From JANYBV01 sp043763155 (GTDB lineage: Bacteria > Pseudomonadota > Alphaproteobacteria > Rickettsiales > SXRF01), in the NCBI GenBank assembly GCA_043763155.1, contig JAYULW010000092.1, positions 1 to 31,818 of the forward strand: 31,818 nucleotides of DNA, in the 5' to 3' direction. The translations under genes and the position numbers were made by a program. Shown here piece after piece: positions 22,530-28,311 of this stretch; position 1 is the first letter of the stretch, and every line of letters begins with the position of its first letter. The notes under the pieces are model-generated. The model saw only the letters and a list, made by a program, of their open reading frames with translations. It searched no databases and was not told the origin of the DNA.

Positions 22530-23845
22530 AAGTCCAGTTTTGCAGGGCCCACGATGCAGGGGTAGCAGAATTTGATGTTGCTGATTTTATCGGCGCCAAC
22601 CGGCCATGGGCCTACGGCCGGGTCTTTGTCATAGAGCGCACCGGACTTGCTCAGGAAGATGCCGGAAAACGCGGTTTTGGTGCGGAACTCGGTGCCGGAG
22701 GGGATGGCGACGGCGACCGTGTGGCCTGCGGCGATGGCTTCCATTTCATCATATTGGTAGATTGCGTATTCCATCGTGCCGGCGGGTTTGGCGGTGAATT
22801 CCGCGAGGCTTTGGAGCTGGTAATGGCCTTCGTGCTTGACGATGACAGTGTCGCTGCGGTCGGGCACGGAGGCGACGGACTGGCAGGGGGTTGCCATATA
22901 GACTTTGTCGTCGGGGCGGAGGGTGTCGCCGTAATCGAGGTCGGCGTAGGTGATGCGGGGTTGCACGGCGTAGCCTTCGAAGATGCCGTTTTCACCTTTG
23001 TATAGTGGCGGAATTTCGGACCAGCCGATGGTGTGCAGGAAGGACAGGGTGAAGCTTGCGGCATTGTACGGTGCGTCGGGTGCTTCGTGGCGGCCTGCTT
23101 CGATGCCCACCTGATATTTGATGTTAGGGAGCGGATGCAGGATGGTTTTGAGGGTTTGCACGCTGACCGTAGCCGATGCGTGTGCGGCGATGGCGTCGGC
23201 GAGGCCGGTGAGCAGGGCGCGGATGGGGGAGTCTTTCAGCTCGGCGTCGTGCTTGTGGTCGGTGATGCAGAGCATGTTGCCGCGGGCGGAGTGGATGTCG
23301 AGGATGCCTTGGGCATTCAGGCCCAGCGCGTGCAGCTCGCGGGCGCGGATGGTGTGGTGGTCGCTGGCTTCGCGGGTGAGGAAGTCTACGGGGATGCGGT
23401 TCATGTCGGGGAGCAGGGTTCCACTGTCGCTAAGTCCGCAGCGGAAGGCGTCGCGGGTTTCTTGGCGGGTGTGCGGGTGGGCGGCTAGGCTTTCAAAATA
23501 TTGGGTGGCGGCAAGCGGGTTGCCGATGGCGGCGATGATGTCGCGCTCAAGCAGGCCTGCTTCGGCGAGCGCCATGGCCAGCAAAATGCCCGCAAGGCCT
23601 GCGGGTTCGTTGCCATGTAATTGGGCGAGGATGACCAGCGGTGCGCCGTGGGCTTTGCCGCGGATGCGCATGGCGGCGGGGATGGCGGTGCCTTCCAGCG
23701 TGACGTGCTGGGCGCAGACATAGGCGCTGGTTTTGCGCATGTCGGACTGGGTCAGGGTTTTGGCGAAGAAAACGCGCGAAAACTCCGCCTCGGAGCTGAT
23801 GCAGGCAAAATCATGGTTGAAAATATCGCGTAAAAGCTGTGTCAT
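22526..23845 (-). CDS. astE: Succinylglutamate desuccinylase / aspartoacylase family protein
   Basis: Members of this zinc carboxypeptidase-like family hydrolyse N-succinylglutamate to glutamate and succinate (AstE) or N-acetylaspartate. The zinc site is visible as HGNEPAG (His77, Glu80) and His185 in DIHSARGN, with Asn/Arg of DMNRIPVDF and the catalytic Glu249 in GIEAGRHE. At 439 residues it is about 110 longer than E. coli AstE. The additional C-terminal portion (FEGYAVQPRITYADLDYGDTL to IKFCYPCIVGPAKLDF) has alternating strands like a beta domain. Neighbouring astB supports the AstE role. Its ATG at 23845 faces the astB start with only eight bases between them, and no clear Shine-Dalgarno is present. 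It overlaps the dehydrogenase 3' end by four bases. Family is secure; exact substrate is inferred from context. Confidence 0.8.
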   Translation of the reverse strand: MTQLLRDIFNHDFACISSEAEFSRVFFAKTLTQSDMRKTSAYVCAQHVTLEGTAIPAAMRIRGKAHGAPLVILAQLHGNEPAGLAGILLAMALAEAGLLERDIIAAIGNPLAATQYFESLAAHPHTRQETRDAFRCGLSDSGTLLPDMNRIPVDFLTREASDHHTIRARELHALGLNAQGILDIHSARGNMLCITDHKHDAELKDSPIRALLTGLADAIAAHASATVSVQTLKTILHPLPNIKYQVGIEAGRHEAPDAPYNAASFTLSFLHTIGWSEIPPLYKGENGIFEGYAVQPRITYADLDYGDTLRPDDKVYMATPCQSVASVPDRSDTVIVKHEGHYQLQSLAEFTAKPAGTMEYAIYQYDEMEAIAAGHTVAVAIPSGTEFRTKTAFSGIFLSKSGALYDKDPAVGPWPVGADKISNIKFCYPCIVGPAKLDF

Positions 23846-23853
23846 GCGTTTCT

Positions 23854-25197
23854 ATGGTTAGTGATCGTACGGAAGAAGTTATTTTTATCGGCCTGCCCGG
23901 CTGCACCCATCATTATGGCGGGTTGTCGTCGGATAATGTTGCGTCGGCTGCTAACCGTGGCAGTATTTCTAGCCCAAAGGAGGCGGCACTGCAAGTGCTG
24001 GGGCTGATGCGGCTTTTGCTGTCGCTTGGCATACGCGTTGGGGTGCTGCCGCCGCAGCTTCGCCCGCACATGCCGCTTTTGCGGCTGCATTTTGAGGGCG
24101 AAGACGAGGAAGTGATTCGCCAGGCCTCGCACGCAGCGCAAGCCTTGCTGGAAAAAGCGTCGTCGGCGTCGGCCATGTGGGTGGCCAATGCGGCCACCAT
24201 TTCGCCCGCGTGCGATACGGGGGATGGCAAGCTGCACATCACGGCTGCGAATTTATTTACCAACCTGCACCGCCGGATTGAGGCGGATGACACGTATCAT
24301 GTGCTGGATGCGATTTTTAAGCATGTGCCCGATTGCGCGGTGCATGCGCCGCTTTCAGCGGCGGCGGGGCTGCATGACGAGGGGGCAGCCAACCATATGC
24401 GTCTTGCGCCGACGCATGACGCGAAAGGTTTGCATGTGTTTGTGTTTGGGGCCAATGGTAGTACGCGAGATCCCAAATCGGCGCGGCAGAGCCTTTCAGC
24501 ATCTAAAGCTGTGGCGGCGCAGCATAAGCTGCCTGCGGAAAATGTGCTGTTCATTCGCCAGAGCGCGGATGTGATTAATGAAGGGGTGTTTCATAACGAT
24601 GTGATTGCGGTGAGCAATGCCTCGGTGCTTTTGGTGCATGAGCGGGCGTTTGACCGGGGGCACACATCCTTGCAGGATATTGACGAGGCCTATGCGCGCA
24701 CGCATCCGGGGCATGAGCTGATTGTGCTGGTGGTGGGTGATGACGAGCTGAGCGTGGACGAGGCGGTGCATACGTATTTTTTCAACAGCCAGATTGTGAG
24801 CCTGCCTAATGGGCGGATGGCGCTGATTGCGCCTGTGGAGGCGCAGGATTTGTATGATGGGAAGGCTGCGGCGCTGATGGAGCGCATCCGCGAAGATGCG
24901 GGAAACCCGATTGACGAGGTGCATTATATTGATTTGCGCCAGAGCATGCGCAATGGGGGCGGGCCTGCGTGTTTGCGCCTCAGGGTTGCGATGACGCAAG
25001 CGCAGCAGGCGGCACTGGCGGAGCATGTGCGGGTGCTGGTGGATGAGGCGCTGCTGGAAGAATTGGAAGATGCGATTTTTGAATGTTACCCGGAGTCGCT
25101 CACGGCTGAGGATTTGGGTAATCCGGCGGTGTATCACGCCTCGCACAAAGCGCTGGAGGCGCTGGGCGCGATTATGAAAATACCTCTTATCCCGTAG
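23854..25197 (+). CDS. astB: N-succinylarginine dihydrolase
   Basis: AstB hydrolyses N2-succinylarginine to succinylornithine, CO2 and two ammonia, the second step of the arginine succinyltransferase pathway. With the ATG at 23854 the protein has 447 residues, the same length as the E. coli enzyme. Motifs: GCTHHYGGLSSDNVAS, SPKEAALQVLGLMRLL, VLPPQLRPHMPLLR, SASAMWVANAATISPACDTGDGKLHIT, then the catalytic triad region with Glu176 (DEGAANH), His247 (GVFHNDVIAV) and nucleophile Cys373 (NGGGPACLRLRV). An in-frame GTG at 23839 could add five residues and would overlap astE. No Shine-Dalgarno is evident. The start lies eight bases from that of astE, so each promoter must lie inside the opposite gene. 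The call is strong. Confidence 0.95.
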   Translation: MVSDRTEEVIFIGLPGCTHHYGGLSSDNVASAANRGSISSPKEAALQVLGLMRLLLSLGIRVGVLPPQLRPHMPLLRLHFEGEDEEVIRQASHAAQALLEKASSASAMWVANAATISPACDTGDGKLHITAANLFTNLHRRIEADDTYHVLDAIFKHVPDCAVHAPLSAAAGLHDEGAANHMRLAPTHDAKGLHVFVFGANGSTRDPKSARQSLSASKAVAAQHKLPAENVLFIRQSADVINEGVFHNDVIAVSNASVLLVHERAFDRGHTSLQDIDEAYARTHPGHELIVLVVGDDELSVDEAVHTYFFNSQIVSLPNGRMALIAPVEAQDLYDGKAAALMERIREDAGNPIDEVHYIDLRQSMRNGGGPACLRLRVAMTQAQQAALAEHVRVLVDEALLEELEDAIFECYPESLTAEDLGNPAVYHASHKALEALGAIMKIPLIP

Positions 25198-25205
25198 GGG
25201 GGCAC

Positions 25206-25982
25206 TTACACCGTAGGGGTTGCGGGTTTGGCGGGAAGCCTTGCGAAGATCGCATCGGTGATGCGGGGGGCAAGGCAGGAGAGGAACCACAAAGGGATAT
25301 ACAGCGCCAGCGGGAAGGCGATGCGGGGGCGGTTTTTGGCAAGACCGCGCGCAATGATGGTTGCGGCTTTTTCCGGCGACATGATGAAGGGCATGGGGAA
25401 GGTGTTTACGTCCGTCATGGGGGTGCGCACATAGCCGGGGCAGATGGTGTTGACTTCGACACCTTTGGAAGAGAGCCACCCGCGCAGGCCTTCGGCATAA
25501 AAGCGCACGGCGGCTTTGCTGCCGCTATAGGCAGGGCAGCTAGGCAGGCCGCGAATGCCCGCCAGCGAGCTGATGATGGCAACCTGACCTTTACCGCGCG
25601 CAATCAGCGGGCCGATCAGGGGTTGCACGGTGTTTACCACGCCTTCGACATTGGTCTGGAAAATGCGGCGCACCTGTTCGGGCGTTTCGCCGTCGTCGCC
25701 GGTTCCTGCGGAGATGCCGGCATTGGCGATGATGAGGTCGAGCGGTGTGGCGCGGTGGGAGGAAAGCAGCCAGCTTTCCATTGCGGTTGCGTCGGTGACA
25801 TTTAAAAGGGCGGTGTGGGTCGTGGCGCCTTTTGCGGTGCAGGCGGCGGCGGCTGCTTCGAGCCGTTCGGCGTTGCGGCCTTGCAAATAGAGGGTGATGC
25901 CGGGGGCAGCGTAATGTTTGGCGAGGCCAGCGCCGATGCCGGAGCTTGCGCCGGTGATGAGGATGGTGCGGGGATTTTTCAT
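25206..25982 (-). CDS. Short-chain dehydrogenase/reductase
   Basis: This classical SDR of 258 residues binds NAD(P) through a Rossmann fold. TGASSGIG sits at residues 10-17, NAG at 87-89, the catalytic Ser139 is in IISSLAG, and Tyr152/Lys156 form the YxxxK motif in AYSGSKAA. CPGYVRTPM follows as in most family members. The C-terminal stretch FPLALYIPLWFLSCLAPRITDAIF is hydrophobic, which suggests membrane association, as in SDRs that act on lipid or fatty substrates (inference). The ATG at 25982 matches the usual short lead-in to the glycine motif. Its 3' end faces the end of astB with eight bases between. The substrate cannot be told from sequence. A strong terminator at 26019-26053 lies upstream, so it must have its own promoter in the 36 bases before its start, or be read through. 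Confidence 0.9.
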   Translation of the reverse strand: MKNPRTILITGASSGIGAGLAKHYAAPGITLYLQGRNAERLEAAAAACTAKGATTHTALLNVTDATAMESWLLSSHRATPLDLIIANAGISAGTGDDGETPEQVRRIFQTNVEGVVNTVQPLIGPLIARGKGQVAIISSLAGIRGLPSCPAYSGSKAAVRFYAEGLRGWLSSKGVEVNTICPGYVRTPMTDVNTFPMPFIMSPEKAATIIARGLAKNRPRIAFPLALYIPLWFLSCLAPRITDAIFARLPAKPATPTV

Positions 25983-26018
25983 GTGCGAAGCCTAGCTTTG
26001 GGGGGCTGGCTTGTCAGC

Positions 26019-26053
26019 AAAAAAAACGGCCAGCTTTTGGGGCTGGCCGTTTT
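26019..26053 (-). terminator. Rho-independent terminator of the 26073 gene
   Basis: Arms CGGCCAGC (26027-26034) and GCTGGCCG (26042-26049) with a 7-base loop, extended by A/T pairs. Read on the minus strand the hairpin ends in a run of eight T. It begins about 20 bases past the stop codon of the small gene. Confidence 0.9.
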
Positions 26054-26072
26054 GCCGTTACTCGCGCAAAGA

Positions 26073-26471
26073 TTACTTCGCGGTCGTGGTGCCGGTTGCC
26101 GTGGTGGTGGAGGCTGCGGAAGCTGCCTTTTCCTTGGCTTTTTCTTCTTTGTTCTTCATGCGTTCAGCCACTTTGTCTTCGTGTGCTTTTTTCGCATCTT
26201 CTACTTTGGTTGCGTGCTCGGCCTTCTTTTCAGCGTGAGCGGTCGCTTTTTCTTCTTTCTTAGCTTTTACGGCGTCATGCAGTTCTTTTTTCTTTTCTAC
26301 ATGGGCCTGATGCTCTGCCTTCTGCTGTTCGTGCAGCGACTTGATGTCGGCTTTGTCAGAAGCGATGGTTGCCGAAGCGGCCGAAGGGGTGGCCGGGGTT
26401 GCGTCAGCTGCGAATGCGGGAGCGCTTACGAAAGCGGCGGCGACGAGTGCGAGGATGTATGCTTTAGACAT
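26073..26471 (-). CDS. Small secreted Lys/Glu/Ala-rich protein 1 (132 aa)
   Basis: The 132-residue product has a clear signal peptide (MSKAYILALVAAAFVSAPAFA, cleavage after AFA) followed by an Ala/Thr/Ser linker. A long highly charged helix follows, about residues 38-112, rich in Lys, Glu, His and Ala (HEQQKAEHQAHVEKKKELHD, AKKAHEDKVAERMKNKEEKAKEKA), and then a Thr/Ala tail. I do not know its function; a periplasmic or surface coiled-coil protein, or a cation- or polymer-binding protein, is conceivable. Ribosome site AAAGGA precedes the ATG by seven bases. It has its own terminator and is followed on the upstream side by two similar genes, so it belongs to a local family. Low complexity makes homology searches unreliable; residues LHDA-K-K are shared with the next gene. 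Confidence 0.7.
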   Translation of the reverse strand: MSKAYILALVAAAFVSAPAFAADATPATPSAASATIASDKADIKSLHEQQKAEHQAHVEKKKELHDAVKAKKEEKATAHAEKKAEHATKVEDAKKAHEDKVAERMKNKEEKAKEKAASAASTTTATGTTTAK

Positions 26472-26504
26472 AGTTGGTTCCTTTCAGGGAGCGACTTTTT
26501 GTTA

Positions 26505-26525
26505 GTTACTGTGTTCGTTACTGTG
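26505..26525. repeat. Direct repeat of GTTACTGTG, 12-base period
   Basis: GTTACTGTG occurs at 26505-26513 and 26517-26525, 34-54 bases before the start of the small secreted protein gene on the minus strand. This is where a promoter or operator is expected. No sigma-70 pair could be assigned with confidence, so the repeats are described only as possible protein-binding sites. Confidence 0.3.
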
Positions 26526-26608
26526 GCGGCTGTTATGAGCCGAGGATTACAGCATACGCCTTCTTAGCACTGCGCAGCATGGAGCCAACATTAACTTTAA
26601 TTTATGAT

Positions 26609-26639
26609 AAAAAAAGGCCAGCGCAGGGCTGGCCTTTTT
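26609..26639 (-). terminator. Rho-independent terminator of the 26659 gene
   Basis: Arms GGCCAGC (26616-26622) and GCTGGCC (26628-26634), 5-base loop, flanked by A-run and T-run so that the minus-strand transcript ends in U7. The seven-base arms are the same as in the terminator at 26019-26053, which supports a shared origin of the two gene units. Confidence 0.9.
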
Positions 26640-26658
26640 CCTGGGTATGGGTAGCTGC

Positions 26659-26970
26659 TTATTGCTTGGTAGCGGTGGGCGTTGCGGCCGTGGTTGCGGC
26701 TTTCATTGCTTTGGCGTTGAGCTTGGCGGCTTTCTGGGTCGCTTTTTCGGCCTTGTTGGCGTCCATTTTGATTTTCATGGCGTCGTGCAGCGCCTTGATC
26801 TTTACGGCGTGTTCCTTGTTTTCTTCAGCGATTTTGACGCGCAGGGCGCTCAGGTCGTCGCCAGCGGCGGGCGTGGTGCTAACGGCAGCGGTTGCGGCCG
26901 TATCGGCGGCAAAGGCTACGGGAGCGGTAAAGGCAAGGGCGGTAGCGGCGAGCAGGGCAAGCTTATACAT
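26659..26970 (-). CDS. Small secreted Lys/Ala-rich protein 2 (103 aa)
   Basis: This 103-residue product has a signal peptide (MYKLALLAATALAFTAPVAFA, cleavage before AD). A short Thr/Ala linker follows, then a basic helix (about 40-90: SALRVKIAEENKEHAVKIKA, LHDAMKIKMDANKAEKATQK, AAKLNAKAMKA) and a Thr/Ala tail ending TATKQ. It resembles the neighbouring protein 1 in order of parts and in the LHDAxKxK core, but has a shorter helix with fewer acidic residues. Function is not known. The ATG at 26970 is preceded by GAAAGA but no strong Shine-Dalgarno. A hairpin terminator follows at 26609-26639, so this gene is probably transcribed alone. Ala/Lys-rich composition after the signal peptide gives it a high predicted charge in the periplasm. 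Confidence 0.7.
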   Translation of the reverse strand: MYKLALLAATALAFTAPVAFAADTAATAAVSTTPAAGDDLSALRVKIAEENKEHAVKIKALHDAMKIKMDANKAEKATQKAAKLNAKAMKAATTAATPTATKQ

Positions 26971-27062
26971 AGGAGTATCTTTCAGATGTGGGTTAGACCG
27001 GTTTTTGGGCGTTTAGGCGCCTTGGACATCATACATGCCGTATTTTTCAGGAAATGGGTACG

Positions 27063-27094
27063 AAAAAAAACGGCCGGGAAAAAATCCCGGCCGT
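27063..27094 (-). terminator. Rho-independent terminator of the 27124 gene
   Basis: Ten-base perfect arms ACGGCCGGGA (27070-27079) and TCCCGGCCGT (27085-27094), 5-base loop, and a run of eight A at 27063-27070 that reads as U8 on the minus strand. This is a very strong intrinsic terminator, 30 bases past the stop codon. Confidence 0.92.
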
Positions 27095-27123
27095 CTTTGA
27101 ATCATCCGAAGGGGGATGAAAGC

Positions 27124-27420
27124 CTATTTGCTTTCGTCCTTGGTGTCTTCCTTCTTCATTTCGTCTTTCTTTTCAGCTGCTTTAGCTTCGGTCTTGGACT
27201 TCTTGGAAGCCTTTTTGGAAGCCTTTTTGCTCTTCTTAGCTGCCTTCTTGGAGGTTTCAGCCTTCATTGGAGCTGCGTTGGTGCTGGTGCCAGCAACAGG
27301 CGACATCTGGGTGGTGGTGGCAGGGTCACGGAAGTTCTTGACGTCTGCGGGGGTCTGAGCGAGAGCGGGAGCAGCCAGCGCGAGGGAGGCTACGAGAGCC
27401 AGAACGGTAATTTTTTTCAT
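27124..27420 (-). CDS. Small secreted Lys-rich protein 3 (98 aa)
   Basis: This 98-residue product has a signal peptide (MKKITVLALVASLALAAPAL, cleavage near LAQ). A polar Pro/Thr segment (QTPADVKNFRDPATTTQMSP) follows, then a histone-H1-like run of Lys, Ala and Ser (residues about 55-80, e.g. TSKKAAKKSKKASKKASKKS) and an acidic/basic mixed end DEMKKEDTKDESK. I recognise no family. The repeated Ala-Ser-Lys-Lys units would give a strong positive charge able to bind nucleic acid, lipopolysaccharide or teichoic-like polymers if exported; this is inference. AAAGG lies about ten bases before the ATG. It is the first of three small minus-strand units, each with its own terminator. Sequence similarity to the other two is limited to composition and layout. 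Confidence 0.68.
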   Translation of the reverse strand: MKKITVLALVASLALAAPALAQTPADVKNFRDPATTTQMSPVAGTSTNAAPMKAETSKKAAKKSKKASKKASKKSKTEAKAAEKKDEMKKEDTKDESK

Positions 27421-27720
27421 TGAGATAAACCTTTCAGAATTAAAATTTGTGCGACGTAACTTAGAATTTCTTTTGCTAACTCTAGATGATAGAGTTCATG
27501 TAATGGCCTTTACTACGGCCTGTCGGGGATAACAATAATAATTATAAGTTTTCTGTCTTTTTTTATCGTTGTTGTCCAAAAAGCAACAGTCGGGACCCCT
27601 AAAATCACCTTTTTCCCTTTTTTTGCGGAAATTTCAGGGTATTTCACCAAAAAGTAACCATTTGTTAGTAGAGTGGGATTGTGAAAAAGAAGAACAAAAT
27701 AACAATAACAGCAGGAAACT
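27421..27720. other. 300-base AT-rich divergent intergenic region
   Basis: No gene is supported here. The region separates the minus-strand gene ending its 5' side at 27420 from the plus-strand LOG gene at 27721, so promoters for both should lie in it. It contains CTTTCAG (27431-27437, part of the ribosome site of the minus gene), a short inverted repeat CTCTA-GATGA-TAGAG near 27480, several T-runs, and AGGAAAC just before the LOG gene. No -35/-10 pair stands out. Confidence 0.5.
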
Positions 27721-28266
27721 ATGTCTGATTTGAAGTCGGTGTGCGTCTTTTGCGGCGCCTCCAATAATGTCCCCCAAACCTTCCTCGATATTGGTGCTGA
27801 ATTTGGAAAGATGCTCGCGCAACGCGAGATCCGCCTGGTTTACGGCGGCGGCGATTGCGGCGTCATGGGCGCTGTGGCAAACGCCACCATGAAGGCTGGC
27901 GGCGCAGTGACGGGGGTTTTCCCGGTTTCCTTGCGCAATATCGAAAACGAGCACCAGTCGCTTACCGAAATCATTATCGTGAACACCATGCATGAGCGCA
28001 AAATGGGCATGTTCGAGCGCACGGAAGCGTTCGTCGTGTTCCCCGGCGGCTTCGGCACGATGGACGAAATGTTTGAAATCCTGACCTGGAAGCAGCTCAA
28101 GCTGCATGACAAGCCGGTGATCATCTTCAACTATAAAGGCTATTGGGACCCGCTGATCGCGCTGATGAAGAACATCATCGAGGTTGGGTTTGCCAAGGCT
28201 GAGGTTACGACCTTCTATCATGTCGTGACCGAGCTTGAAGAAATCATGGACATCATCGAGGCGTAA
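27721..28266 (+). CDS. LOG family protein (cytokinin riboside monophosphate phosphoribohydrolase type)
   Basis: This 181-residue Rossmann-fold protein of the LOG (lonely guy) family, TIGR00730 group, cleaves nucleoside 5'-monophosphates such as cytokinin ribotides to base and ribose phosphate. Motifs: VCVFCGASNNVPQTF near the start, LVYGGGDCGVMGAVANA at about residues 39-55, MHERKMGMFERTEAFVVFPGGFGTMDEMFEILTWKQL containing the catalytic PGGxGTxxE motif (about 107-116), and HDKPVIIFNYKGYWDPLIAL. Ribosome site AGGA lies six bases before the ATG at 27721. In bacteria the natural role is often nucleotide salvage or hormone-like adenine production; nothing nearby narrows it down. recJ follows after 45 bases but appears to have its own promoter. 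Confidence 0.93.
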   Translation: MSDLKSVCVFCGASNNVPQTFLDIGAEFGKMLAQREIRLVYGGGDCGVMGAVANATMKAGGAVTGVFPVSLRNIENEHQSLTEIIIVNTMHERKMGMFERTEAFVVFPGGFGTMDEMFEILTWKQLKLHDKPVIIFNYKGYWDPLIALMKNIIEVGFAKAEVTTFYHVVTELEEIMDIIEA

Positions 28267-28276
28267 TAAAGCTTCC

Positions 28277-28305
28277 TTGTCGCCCGGAATTCCTGCGGCT
28301 ATAGT
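28277..28305 (+). promoter_or_regulatory. Promoter for a leaderless recJ transcript
   Basis: TTGTCG (28277-28282), a 17-base spacer and TATAGT (28300-28305). Six bases later comes the ATG of recJ at 28312, so the expected transcription start falls at the start codon. No Shine-Dalgarno precedes this ATG, which agrees with leaderless translation. Confidence 0.5.
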
Positions 28306-28311
28306 GGCTGC

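Noticed and set aside
25192..25219. Repeat CCGTAGGGG at the ends of astB and the short-chain dehydrogenase gene
   Set aside because: Both copies are made of stop-region codons in convergent genes; too short to be meaningful.
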